Assembly (NCBI GenBank): GCA_039654915.1 | Contig: CM077596.1 | Location: 74,773,751 to 74,837,750 of the forward strand | Length of the DNA: 64,000 nt | Direction of reading: 5' to 3' | DNA from: Aquilaria yunnanensis | Lineage: Eukaryota > Streptophyta > Magnoliopsida > Malvales > Thymelaeaceae | Shown: positions 21,935 to 33,221 of the stretch, one piece after another | Layout: every line of letters starts with the position of its first letter | Position numbering within the stretch: position 1 is the first letter of the stretch | The notes under the pieces: generated by a model | Told to the model about the DNA's origin: nothing | Seen by the model: only the letters and a program-made list of their open reading frames with translations | Databases searched by the model: none | Position numbers and translations under genes: made by a program

Positions 21935-22840
21935 GGCAAAATGGACAAATAAACAACTGATCTTTTCATCTCAGAACATATCACTCACTGTTTTTTTTCT
22001 TTACAGTTAAACTGTTTACTAACGTTTGCAATTGAGTTGATATTAGCCATTATAGTAATGTTTGTCTAGCTATATAATGATGTGGTAAATCTTAATGATG
22101 TAGCAGCATATGTGGCTATATACATGGCAAGTTTGTGCACAAAAAAGAAAAAAAGAAAGCTCCTAATTTTATTTCTAAACTTTTGTTTAACAATACAAAT
22201 ACCGTCCAAACTTTCCCAATTTCAACTTATTCCCTCTCTTTTGCTACATTTTCAATTTCGTCACCTGCTTCCTTACAGGCGATAACCTTACCACCACTAA
22301 TCTTGAGAATGTTGATTCCAGCGATGACTCTCTTCGACAACGAAGTTTTACAGTGTGGCATTGAAGAATTCGGGCTCACGAAAGATATAAGTTCTATAGC
22401 ACGGCATAGCTTCTCCATCTTCCTCTGTCACTGATCAATATTGTCGCCAGTGACAAATCGGGCCCCTGGGCCCGCCAGAGCGAAGAGTTGCGGTCAAAGT
22501 GACCATTTAAGAGAAGATGGTTTTTCAAGCATAATTTATAGTTTAGGGGCCTATGTGCATGAATTAAATAATTCATGAATAGATGTTGTAATTTACCCAG
22601 AATGATAGTAATTATGTGACATTAATAAAATGGAGTATTCTAGAGAAAATGGAGTATTCTAGAGAAAATGGAATATTCTCTTCATAAGTTGTACAAATAG
22701 CTAATTTGCCTAATTTTTAAAATAATAGTTATTAGATTTCACCCATTTGCAAACATTAGTGAGCAATTTAACTATAAAAAAAAACGGTGTGTGATATACG
22801 CTGAGATGAAAAAATCAGTGATTTATTTGCCCGTTTTGCC
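21935..22840. mobile_element. Short MULE (Pack-MULE-like) with about 100-bp TIRs
   Basis: The left end GGCAAAATGGACAAATAAA...TTTTCATCTCAG is matched in inverse by the right end (reverse complement GGCAAAACGGGCAAATAAA...TTTTCATCTCAG). The 9-bp flanks are AAAATAAAA (21926-21934) and TAAATAAAA (22841-22849), 8 of 9 identical, typical of Mutator-like insertion. The interior (about 22190-22510) is more GC-balanced than the arms and looks like captured genic sequence. On the minus strand a 63-codon frame ends just past a possible donor (AGTGGTG|GTAAGG). I do not recognise that protein. A 20-odd-bp unit (GGAGTATTCTAGAGAAAAT) is repeated near 22631-22676. Confidence 0.8.
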
Positions 22841-23470
22841 TAAATAAAATATATATGATAGAAGATATTTTTAATACAAAAAATATTAAAAAATGTTATA
22901 TATAGATCAAAATAAATAATTCTAAAAAAACTAATTTATTGATATAAGAGAAAAAAAATCATACTTTAATAATAACAATACATTTTCTAATATCACATTG
23001 AATTCCTAAGTGGCTCAAAGTATGATGCTTCTTTCCTAGCTTGTTCTGCAAAAGCAACATATTTATTCAACGTTATGGAATTTTGGTTTTGAGTCAAGAT
23101 ATTCTGCAAATGAGAGTAATATTCAATTAGGGTAACATGCACCAGAAATCCAATTAAGGAATATTGCTTAACATCATGTTATGACTGAAAACTGTGATAA
23201 TTGTCTCTAAATAGATTATTGAAAAAGATTAGGGCCAATGATGATAAACCTTCGGTCAAAGATGATTGAATTTATTGGGGATATTCATATGATTCATACA
23301 CTATGGAGCCATTATCACCAATTAAACTTATGTTGGAACCTTCAATCTACTATCATCCATTAAATTTTTATATTAATTAATAAAAGTAACAAAAAAAAGT
23401 ATATGTTTATTTTATGATATATGTATAATTTATATTTTAATGTTTTATATATTTGTAATATTTTAATGTA
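22841..23470. other. Intergenic AT-rich DNA, nothing recognised
   Basis: No coding potential, tRNA or clear inverted repeat was seen in this stretch. Confidence 0.5.
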
Positions 23471-23519
23471 AAATGAAAAAAAAAATTAAAAAAAAATTAA
23501 CCATGAAAAATAAAATATC

Positions 23520-23665
23520 ACAGTATGTACCACACGGTATTTACAGTATACTTCTATTTTTTTACAAAATGCATACAAAAAGTAAACAATATGTGAAATA
23601 CCGCGGTATATTGTACGATAAAATGACAAAATATAAAAACATTTATACCATATACCGCGGTATAT
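23520..23665. repeat. AT-rich insert with two ATACCGCGGTAT palindromes
   Basis: The perfect 12-bp palindrome ATACCGCGGTAT occurs twice, near 23599 and near 23652, about 53 bp apart. A diverged CACGGTATTTACAGTATAC lies to the left. The CG-containing palindromes stand out in AT-rich DNA and sit at the 3' edge of a LINE relic, so this may be a small MITE-like insertion. Confidence 0.4.
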
Positions 23666-23674
23666 AACACTATG

Positions 23675-24225
23675 ATTATGAGCAATTGAGTCTGCAGTTT
23701 TGTGAACATGAATAAATTTACAGGAAACAAAAGCAGAAAAAAGCTCAATTATATCATCAAGGGCTATCCCATAAGCATAAAGAGATGGCCTAGTATAATT
23801 GAGAAGGGCATCACTGTAACTTGGGAATCTAACTGGATAATAATTTTTTCCTAACCACTTGAGCCTCAAGAATTTCCTTCCATTTCGCTTGAGTCTCCAA
23901 ATATGTTATATTGCTAATGAAAGGGATAACATGAGACAGCGTACAAAACTGACGATGAAAAATCCCAGGCAACAATCCAATGCTGGCTGAACCACAGGAA
24001 GGGAAGCAACCAGTGTCAAGTGTCAACATATAGCAGAATAGTCCCTGGTAGCGGTGGTTCCCAACGAATTGCAGGATGTGAACGGTTGGAAGAAGAATCA
24101 GATTGAACTTGAAGAATCACCTTCCGTGTGAATCCGTCTGATCATAGCTGGGAGAGCGATGCATGGCCCATCGAAGACACATTCATTTTGATTCCACTAG
24201 GCACTAGAGATGCCACCCAATAGTA
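23675..24225 (-). pseudogene. LINE (non-LTR retrotransposon) RNase H-domain relic
   Basis: Minus-strand pieces in shifting frames match the C-terminal RNase H-like region common in plant LINE polyproteins. They are NECVFDG near 24190, IRWEPPLPGTI followed by a VD near 24070, LRLKWLGKNY/IQLDSQV near 23840, and YGIALDDIIELFSAFVSCKF with HVHKTADSIAH near 23685-23780. Several frameshifts and stops separate them, so it is a dead fragment. The family is inferred from motif order, and the 5' part of the LINE is absent. Confidence 0.65.
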
Positions 24226-24675
24226 ACAAAGTCTAGTGTAGCCAATCCCCCTACATAAAAGCCCCGTGTGCAATAGGGAAAATATGCGCAATGTTTGGGA
24301 CGGCTTTCATGCGGACTTGTATCATTTAACTAGTTTTATACTCTTTTTACTGAGAATTTTTTGTGAAAAAAATATATACTATAATGAAAAAAAAAAAGAA
24401 CTTGTACGATAAAGGTAAACTGAATCAATGTAAATAAAATCCATTCTAATTTTTATCCTTTATTTATACATGAAAATTGATAAATTTAAATTTTAATCTT
24501 TATTTGGGATTCAAAGTATAATATTTTGACGGAATATTGATGCACATAACACATGAATATATTATCTCAAATATCTTCGTTGTTATTGTACAAAATATAT
24601 ATAAATCAAAGTCACGAACAACCCTATTTTAAATGATATTCAGATACATGCACTTGTAGATATAGACCTAGTTTG

Positions 24676-25391
24676 CAAGGTTGTTAAGATAGGGATCCTG
24701 CCCATGATCATTTTTTACAGTGCAGGATCAAGATCGTAAGATCCTACCAAAAATTTAAAATTTCTTGTCTAAATAATATAACTTATATGAAAGACCAATT
24801 ATATTAGAAACTTAAGTAAAATTTAAGTGTCATAGTAATAGTACAACATAATTATTAATATAATACAAGTAAAATTCAAACTTTAATAAAGTATACATAA
24901 ACATAATTAATAAAATAATTAATACAAGTCTGAAAGAAATTCATGAACAAACACATTATTGAAAAAAAATACAATTTTTATAATTTAAATATTCAGTAAT
25001 TGACTTCCAATAAATTTAAAATGCATAATGATTTTTTTCCAGTAAGTAAATAATTTAAAACTAGTAGTTTTTTCTTCCTAAATGAAATAAGTTCAACTTA
25101 CAGAAAGAAAAAAAAATGGTAATTTGAATATTTATTAACTGTAAGAAATATTATTATATATATATTAAATTTACAGTAAAATAATTATCAAATAATTTAA
25201 ATTATTCTTTAAAAAGTTGTTATTAGATAGTTACCCTGAGTTAACAAATTTTGTCCAATTGATAACCAAATAAAATATTTTTAATAGATTTAGAACTAAA
25301 ATAGAATGTTTTTAATAAGTATAGGATCTAAATAAAACATTTAATAAACTGGAGATGAAAACTAAATGAAAACTAAATTTTAACAATCTTG
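24676..25391. mobile_element. Non-autonomous hAT-type element, 716 bp
   Basis: The termini CAAGGTTGTTAAGAT and ATTTTAACAATCTTG are inverted copies. They are flanked by a perfect 8-bp duplication CTAGTTTG (24668-24675 and 25392-25399). The interior is AT-rich with no coding capacity. Confidence 0.85.
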
Positions 25392-26003
25392 CTAGTTTGG
25401 TTAATCTACGCAAACATCCTTTCAGAAAAACTCTATTCAGCTACATCTCAATACATTGCCTAAACGATACCCAACCAGCTATCTCGTCTACAATTGAGGC
25501 CGGTGAGACTCGAGCTCTCCACAACAAGAATAGGAGAAGAAGCTCCATCCATTACGCTTATTGCTGCTACTTCTTACAGTTGACGTGATTATTCTTTTTA
25601 TTGCTAATTAGCCTAATTTGCTTTGAAAAGCCCAGCCACTCTCCACCCAGCCCAACAACCACACTCCTCCCATCCAACTCTCAATTTTGTATTATTTTAA
25701 CTACCAAAAAAAATTCTAATTTGTACTTTTGCCAAAACTTACCTACTTTTTTAACCAATTAAAGATTACTAAATTTTTTAAGGGTATCAATTATAAATAT
25801 TTATTTTTCATGTATATTTAACTATTTCGTCCTTATTTTTTTCGGAGGAACTTTACTATATTTTTTAGTTGTTAGATTAATGGATAAAAATGTTAAAATC
25901 ACGATTGCTTATGGTTTTTAATTTCTTTCTAATATGTTAATAACTTGTTATGTCTTATGTATGACTTGAATCTTAGAGTTGAATAATAGAATTTTTAATA
26001 TGG

Positions 26004-26004
<1 letters not shown>

Positions 26005-26064
<60 letters not shown>
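26005..26064. repeat. (TA)n microsatellite, about 60 bp
   Basis: An uninterrupted TA dinucleotide run, followed by CA-rich ATACACACATACACACATAT sequence. Confidence 0.97.
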
Positions 26065-26068
<4 letters not shown>

Positions 26069-26599
26069 GATATCTATGTGGTTATACATACACACATACA
26101 CACATATATGTCCACCCACATACACAACTGGTACATCTGAAATGATATGATATAGTACTGGTACTAATACCATACTGTAAAAAAAATATATACATTATCC
26201 ATTACAAGATTTAAAGCTTTGATTTGATATCCTAGTTATGTTTCCCCAGTTAACAAATTGGTAATAGGATTTGCATGTTGAAGGTGAAATGAAGGTTGGA
26301 TATTGATATTAAAATTTTATCTATACTTGTAAGGTTTTTTCCAGCTGCAAACTATGTAAAAAATATCAAACAATCATGGATTTCTTTCATTACTACTTTT
26401 CTAATCATTTACGAACAATAATAGATTCTATTATAAGTAAGAAATAACTTTACAGGTGATAACTCAATGCTAATAAAATAATATTTATTATTATTGTTGT
26501 TGTTGTTGTTGCAATTGGTCATGTAGATAATTAGATACCCAACCTGTAGTCTGTAATGATCCAATTCTAAGAGAGAAGCTCTACCAAAACTTTTCATTT

Positions 26600-26690
26600 T
26601 GTCTACAAATGGTAGCCTAACGGTTTCCACAGTCAAACTGCCTGGTGTTTAACCCGGATTCAATACTTAATGGGTACACTGTGTGTCATT
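26600..26690 (+). repeat. tRNA-derived SINE head (candidate)
   Basis: TAGCCTAACGG fits the RNA polymerase III A box (TRGYNNANNGG). GGATTCAATAC about 45 bp downstream approximates the B box (GGTTCRANNCC). There is no cloverleaf, so a tRNA gene is unlikely and a SINE head is the better reading. Confidence 0.4.
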
Positions 26691-28089
26691 CTTTGCTAAT
26701 TGTAGCTTGCAGGCCTCCAAGTTTCAAGAGGCAAGTAGATTCCCTAAACTATATTCAGTACTCTTTAATCTCTAAATATAGCTTGTAAATGCTTCTGAAT
26801 ATTTAAAAAAAATACTTTTCATTTTGAATTTTTCTGAACAGCATTTGTATATAATTAATCATTACGTTTAATCATGTATTTGCAATACTATGTTTGGCAA
26901 TTGTTTTTTCACATGCACCCAGATGCCAAAGTAAGCCATAGCCCCCACATGTTTGTATAGTTAAAATTTCAATTTCTCACCATAAGTAATAAGACAATTT
27001 GTTTATTGTACTTTACCCGTCAAAATATATCAATCAAATACGTATGGAATATATAGTATTTATTTACTACATATACTAAAAAACTATAATTTTCTTATCG
27101 TAATATTATGTAAATAATATTCAATTCCTTTAACATAAAAATATAATTAATTGAAACTCGTGTCAGGCAATTTCAACTGTCCTAATTACGATTACTTATG
27201 TTTATTTTTGCAATAACATTGCACTAATTTATCAAAAACAAAAAACATTGCATTAAATGGAAACGAGCTGAGTCTCTTATCGAACAGTTTTAGCTCGAAC
27301 TCAATTTTTTTATTATCAAGTTGAGTTTAATGAGCTTCGGGCTTCATTTTATGTTCAAACTTTTAGTGAGCCTAGTATTATTTGGCTAAGACTCGAACTC
27401 TTATTGAGTCTAATGAGCCTATATTTTTAATATAAAAGTTTAATTAATTTTATTTTCAATAAAACTAAATTCTAAAATTCTAATTTTTATTCTTTAGATC
27501 GAGTTTGAATTGAGCTCAAACCTTGAATTGAGCTTCAACCCTATTAAGCCACCAAGTCAAACCCGAACTTTTTTAGTCGAGCTTCGATTCCATTTTTTGT
27601 GCTCATCGAATTTGTGGTGTTCGGCCCCAGTTTGGCTCTTTTCCACCTTTGTGCATACTTGTTGCAGACCTTAAGAAATGAATTTGGCCTTAGTGCACAA
27701 GCAGCCCTCCAACTTTACTAACTCATACTAGCTAGTCCCTCAACTTAAACTCGGTATATTTAAGTCATCAAACTTTGAGACATGGGACAAGTTGGTCCAA
27801 GCCAACTCATGTGTTATGGTACAAGCTTGAATGGACTCTTAATTAAAAATAAATATTTTTTCATTTTTTTCAACAAAAAAAAAATAAAGAAAAAAGTCAA
27901 TAGAATAAAACAACAAAAAAATGGAGCAAAATTATAGTTATACAATTGTCATAGTTTATGGAATTTTTTATTTTGAGTAATAACGCAACTGTCATAGTTT
28001 AAATAAAATTTAATATTTTTATTATTTAAAAACCTAATAAATCACCAATAGATTAAATAAAATCTATCACTACGAAAAAAACCTGTTTT

Positions 28090-28595
28090 TCCAACTGCCT
28101 TATTTCCAACGGTCAAGCAGTTGGAAATTTCCAACCGCCAAAACCGTTGGAATTAAAAAAAAATATTTTCCAACTGCCCAACAGTTGGAAATTTTGAGAG
28201 AGGTAATTTATTGTGGAAATTTTATATATATATTACTTCCAACGGCTTGAACCGTTGGAAAATGGGTAAATTAATGGGTTTTTCTGCCCAATTTGTATTT
28301 ATTAGAGTTCCAACGGCTAAAGCCGTTGGAAATTTTAAAAACTTATATGCGAAATTGTGTATGAAAATTTCCAACCGCTAGAACCGTTGGAAAAAAACAT
28401 ATGTTATTATGTATTTGCAAAGTTTCCAACGGCTTAATAAAATGGTTCATACCTCTTTCTTCCAATGGCTATAACAGTTGGAAAAAACTTATGCAGTTTT
28501 AGTTTGAAAATTTTCCAACGGCTGAGACCGTTGGAAAAACAAAAGGTACTTTTCCTGTGCGTTTAATGGAACGGTGAGTTTTAGTTTAGGATTTC
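28090..28595. repeat. Left subterminal palindromic repeats of CACTA element 1
   Basis: About ten copies of TTCCAAC(T/C)G and its inverse, mostly paired as TTCCAACGGCT...CCGTTGGAA with 2-6 bp between half sites, at irregular spacing. The matching right array lies at about 31760-31982. Such subterminal motifs in CACTA elements are normally the binding sites of the TNPA-type protein. Confidence 0.85.
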
Positions 28596-28639
28596 CAATG
28601 GCCAAATGTTTTTAAATTAAACCCCCCCCCCCAGCGCGG

Positions 28640-28959
28640 CAGCGCCAGTCGTCTTCTCCAGCGGGCGAACTTCGCGTCTCTCTCTCCTAGCTTCTCTTCA
28701 TCGCACAACACACACATTCACGTTTTTTCTCCGATTAAGCCGTGAAACAGCTTCGTCTAGGTCAGTTGTACGTGGATCTGGTGTCGTTTGGGGCGATCTG
28801 AAGGTTAGTTTTGTTTTTTTTCAAATTTCTTTGAATTTTGTTTTTCAATTTTTTGCCTCATTTCACTGTCTTGGTTGATAATGGATTGAATATTTTGGGT
28901 TTTATTGCAGGATTGCAGTTCTTTACGGCCATTTGAAGGAAGCTAGAGCGTGATTTGAG
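28640..28959 (+). other. Leader exons of CACTA element 1 (5' UTR-like, spliced)
   Basis: A GC/CT-rich leader (TCTCTCTCTCCTAGCTTCTC) runs to 28803. An intron-like block GTTAGT...TTATTGCAG covers 28804-28910, an exon-like block covers 28911-28959, and another donor (GAG|GTCAGT) follows. The same arrangement with the same borders is found in element 2, so the structure is conserved. No long frame is present. Confidence 0.55.
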
Positions 28960-29189
28960 GTCAGTTTGTTTATTTTATATTTTTTAAATTTTTTCCCCAA
29001 TAAATACGCATAATCCGGATTATTACTTGTTTATTTGGTTTGAAATATATGCAATATTTGTGATTTTGTGTTGTTGATGGTTGGATGTGAAGTTTTTAGG
29101 TTACCCATTACAATTGCAAATTTATGTGTATTTTCTTACAATTTTTTTTATTTTCGTGATGAATTATAAAATATGAAATTATTAGTGTT

Positions 29190-29780
29190 AAGTGAATTGT
29201 TTAGGTGGTATATTTATGTGTGAACTTAGTTAGTATAATTAAAATTAGTAAATTATTATTTTTACGTAAATTGTTTAGGTACTAAAGTTCTGTATGAAAT
29301 TAGTTAGTATATTTCAAAATATGAAATAATTTTGATTTTAATAAAGTGTTTAGGTAGTATAATTATCTCTCAAATTAGTTGGAATAATTAAAAATATTAA
29401 ATAAATAGTTTAAAGTACATTGTTTAGGTACTATATTTTACGTTTGAAATTAGTTATTATATTTAAAAATAGGAAATAATTAGGTGTAAGTAAATTGTTT
29501 AGGTTGTAGAATTATATATGAAATTAGTTAGTATATTTAAAAATAGTAAATAATTAGTTTTAACTAAATTTTTTAGGTAGTATATTTACGTGTGAAATAA
29601 CATATTATTTATACAAATATGAAATAATTAGTTTTAAGGAAATTGGTGAGGTTATATATTTATGTGTCAAATTGGTTAATATAGTTAAAAATAGGAAATT
29701 ATGTGTTTTAAGTGAATTTTTTAGGTAGTATGTTTAAAAATATGAAATCTTTAGTCTATTGTCAATTCTTTAGGTAATAT
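29190..29780. repeat. Diverged tandem repeats of about 80-90 bp inside CACTA element 1
   Basis: The words AAATTGTTTAGGTAGTATATT and GAAATTAGTTAGTATA alternate at about 80-90-bp steps, about seven times. Two or three copies of the same unit occur in element 2 at about 40240-40380, so the repeat number differs between the relatives. Confidence 0.75.
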
Positions 29781-30871
29781 ATTATGTTTAATTAACAATG
29801 TGTAAATGGAGTTTTTGTTACAATGTTTTAAGAATTAGAATTAATATACACGTACAAAATATTTTTATTTAAATAAGCTTGTTTGAATAAGTTTGACCTT
29901 CAAGATAATATATGTTGTTCTTACTAATAATAATAATTATTATTATATTCATAATAATAATAATAATAATATTAATATTTAATAATTGAAAAACTAATTA
30001 TTATACTATGAGTAGTAGTCAGTTAAGAGTAATAATAATTTTTATTATTGTAATTATACTTATAATAAATCCAATAAGAGTAATAATAATTCAAATAATG
30101 AATTATAATAATAAAATTAATATTACTCATAAAGATGTTGTAGTAGTAGTAATTGTAATAGTAAAAATAATAATTTTTACTAATATAATACTAATAATAT
30201 ATCCATTAACAGTTATAATAATTATAATAATTATTATTAATTGTCAATATTATGCCTATGTAACCTTTATGTCAATGGAATAGTATATTTTTATCTATTA
30301 GAGTTGAAAAATGTAGAGTGTACGACTATGTTTGACCCTCCTTGTGTGAAGCTGTGAAGTGACAATTAGTACTAAATCTTATTGGCTGAAAGTGTAATTC
30401 ACCTTAATATGTTATTTATTTAATTTGTTGACATAAAAATTTTATTTGGCCAAAAATAAGTTAACTCCAAATCAAAGTCTAGCCTATATGAAAATTGATA
30501 TCCCAAAATATTCAAAAGTATTGGCATAATTTGGTATTATTATATTATAGATTCAAAAACAACTCCTTTTGAGAGCTTGAAAATACATAATTTGAAGTCC
30601 CGAATGAAGACTCGTTATACCAACTGCCCTAAAATATTGGGCTTGATAAAAAAGTGGATAAAATTCTGTTTATTAAAAAGGAAAAACAATGTTGGAAAAA
30701 AATTGAATGATTCTAAAAATTATATAAAATTATTTTAATTATAATTTTTCAATTGAATAATAAAAAATTGATGATTGTCATTTTAATTATCTCTTAAGAT
30801 AAATAAAAGAAATAACTAATAGATAATTTTCACATGTCATTTTCTCGAATCAAACCACCTTGTCCTTGCAC

Positions 30872-30970
30872 CTTTGGCCTAATAGCTAAGTTACCTGAGA
30901 CATTGTATAGACTTGAGGGGTTCGACTCTGACTTCTCCACCCCTCCCCTCCCTTTAAAATGCCATAATAA
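30872..30970 (+). repeat. Second SINE-like head with pol III boxes (candidate)
   Basis: TTGGCCTAATAGC resembles an A box, and GGGGTTCGACTC about 45 bp downstream fits a B box well. A C/T-rich segment follows. It lies inside CACTA element 1. Confidence 0.4.
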
Positions 30971-31198
30971 TTTTAATACTAATTACATGGATAAAATATT
31001 GAGAAGCACATCCTATTAAATACTAACAATAAACATCAAATAAAAACATAAGTACTGTTAACCTTACGTAAACAGTTAAAATGTAAATACACTTGCTTAG
31101 TTTTAACTGACATTGTTTAGATTACTAGAAATATTAATGCATGCAATCAATAATACGGATGTTGGGTAACCATACATGCAATCAATAATGCAGCACAT

Positions 31199-31405
31199 GT
31201 TGATGTCACACAGACTCCGAAGTTCACTCAACAAGTACAACGAGTCGTAGCGGAGCAAACTGCACAACAAGCATCACATTATGAGTGAAAGCTAGAGCGT
31301 CTGAAGAGGAGACAACGGATTGAGCTCGAGTACATATGTAACAGAATTGGCATTCCCCCGCTCGCGCCTCCTGCAGATGATGATGATGACTCAGAATCGG
31401 ATTAG
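31199..31405 (+). pseudogene. CACTA transposase C-terminal relic
   Basis: The frame from 31199 reads a Gln-rich helix (QQVQRVVAEQTAQQ), one in-frame TGA (31286), then KLERLKRRQRIELEYICNRI, a Pro-rich turn and an acidic end (ADDDDDSESD) before TAG at 31403. This basic coiled end with an acidic tail is typical of Ptta/En/Spm-type plant transposases. Only the last exon remains, next to the right subterminal repeats, where an autonomous copy would carry it. Confidence 0.65.
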
Positions 31406-32400
31406 GAATATATCAGGTATATCATGCTACTATGTCTGTTTATTAATAAAAAAATATTTAGTTGGAGAATGAAACCATGTAATTTCTACTATAAATGCTT
31501 ATGTGTGGATTTATCAGTACATTTATATAATGATGTATTAATTTGAATTGTGTATGTTTTTATGTCGTTTAAAAAATATTGTTATGTAATTGTAGTAAAA
31601 AAAATTGACTACAATTGATATAATTATCTAGAATATAATAGGTTAACGTTTAAAACAAACAATCAATTCGAATGAACAGTGCAATCAATGAAAAAATAAT
31701 TCGACACGGAAAGTAAATATGACGTAATTTTATTTTTTTATTTTTCTAATTGCCCAGCCTGATTTCCAACTGGTGAGCTGTTGGAACACGAAAAAAAAAA
31801 AAAACTACAGCAGTTGGAAATTCTCCAACTGCTTATTTTCCAACGGCTGACAGTTGAAAATTTCAATTGCTAAAACCTGGGCCGTTGGAAGTAAATTTCC
31901 AACGAATGGATTTCCAACTGCCTCATTTCCAACTACCAGCCGTTGGAAGCATAAAATTTCCAACGGCTAGCAGTTGGAAATAGGGGTTTTTTTAGTAGTA
32001 TAATGACTAATGAAATTTATTTGTGTTATACTATAGGCCAACTAACTTTATATATAATAAACAACCAGTAGATGAGTGATTTCATATTGGAAAAACTTTT
32101 ATTACTAAAATTGTAGGGACCAATTGCCAAAAAAAAAAAAAAAGAGAAAGAAAGACGGAGTAACATAATTTTTTTCATTTATTTTAGAATCAACCCTAGT
32201 ATTAATGTCTTCCTTTAATTACTTATCCTCAAATCTTGAGAATTAAACGAAATTAACATTTTATGTTTTAGATATCCTATTAAATTTTCAATTACTAAAT
32301 ATTTTAATAATAGTATTTAGATTCAATAATTAACACATTTGATTTTAATTTAAGTTATTCATTCCCATAAAACGAAAAATGGATCATTCAAACTCTCTAC

Positions 32401-33221
32401 GTGTGCATTTGGATAGAGGAATTTTGGGTGGAATTTCATTTCAAATTGGTGTTTTAAAATTCTAGAATGAAAATTCTTTGTTTGGATAAATATGAGAAAA
32501 AAAATTCACAATTATAAGAAATTTAAAAGTGGAAATTTAAGCAAATTCCAGTTTAAAATCCCACCTAAATAGGTGGGTTTCTAAAATTTCAAGCAAGATA
32601 CGCATATATTCGACTAGAATATCATCGATCTCTCTTCCAACCAACACCACCCCTTCTCTCTCCTTCCTTTTTTGCCTCCGGTTGCACTGGCTGGCTTTAT
32701 GCTTGCACGGCTAAGATCCTGACAATGTCTCTTCCTCCATCACCCATTTCCTCTTGGTAAACGATGGCTTTATATATCTTATAGCGTTGTCAGTTTGCAG
32801 CCAAGATCTAGTTATGCTCAAACTTTCTCAACCATCAGGTGAGGCCCTATTTTTTTGACCTTTTTTTTTTTCCTGAAAGAATGGTTGATGGGTTCTTGAA
32901 AGCAGCAATATTTCGCTCATGTCAGCTCTCTTCAGTTCGTTGAAGCAGGGGGCGAACGATGGAGAACTGCCGGCAAATGATAAAGAAGGTGGACGTGGAC
33001 GGCAACGAGATGGTATATCATTGATAAACAATGGCTAACAAAAGTTTGGTATATTTTCAACTAAAATGTGACTTGACTGAACACTAGAATTTAGCATTCA
33101 AAATTTTAATATTCTTACCCAAATATTGAATTTTTAAATACAGGAATTTGAATGTACTTGATTTTAAAATTCTAGAATTTTGAAATCCCAAGAATTCTTA
33201 AATCATTCCATCCAAACGCAC
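32401..33221. mobile_element. MITE-like element with inverted GTGCGTTTGGAT ends
   Basis: The left end GTGTGCATTTGGATAGAGGA and the right end (reverse complement GTGCGTTTGGATGGAATGA) are inverted. So are further words (GGAATTT, TTTTAAAATTCTAGAAT). The interior 32590-33030 is less AT-rich (CTCTCTCCTTCC, and a 67-codon minus-strand frame) and may be captured sequence. No convincing target duplication was seen. Confidence 0.55.

Larger units (their letters stand above)
25400..28067. other. Intergenic AT-rich DNA with simple repeats
   Basis: No gene recognised. It holds a (TA)n run, a SINE-like head, and a block at about 27260-27640 of alternating GAGCTCGAA/TTGAGCTC words that resembles a decayed hAT-type MITE, though its ends cannot be fixed. 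Confidence 0.5.
28068..32000 (+). mobile_element. CACTA (En/Spm) element 1, non-autonomous, 3.9 kb
   Basis: It begins CACTACGAAAAAAACCTG and ends CCCCTATTTCC's complement strand followed by TTTTTTTAGTAGTA, that is, the inverted CACTAC terminus with its last base changed. The 3-bp flanks are TAT and TAA, an imperfect duplication. Both ends carry many copies of a TTCCAACGG...CCGTTGGAA palindromic motif. Inside are a leader with two introns, a long AT-rich intron-like region, a TAA/ATT-rich region and a relic of the transposase C-terminus. No intact transposase is present. It is related to element 2 at 38280-41468. Confidence 0.85.

Noticed and set aside
26608..26680. tRNA gene
   Set aside because: Box-like motifs are present but acceptor and anticodon stems do not pair, so a SINE head is more plausible.
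30008..30283. 91-codon frame rich in Ile and Val
   Set aside because: It is a translation of the TAA/ATA-rich region inside CACTA element 1, a low-complexity artefact.
32828..33031. 67-codon minus-strand frame as a gene
   Set aside because: Short, unrecognised and inside a TIR element. At most captured sequence.
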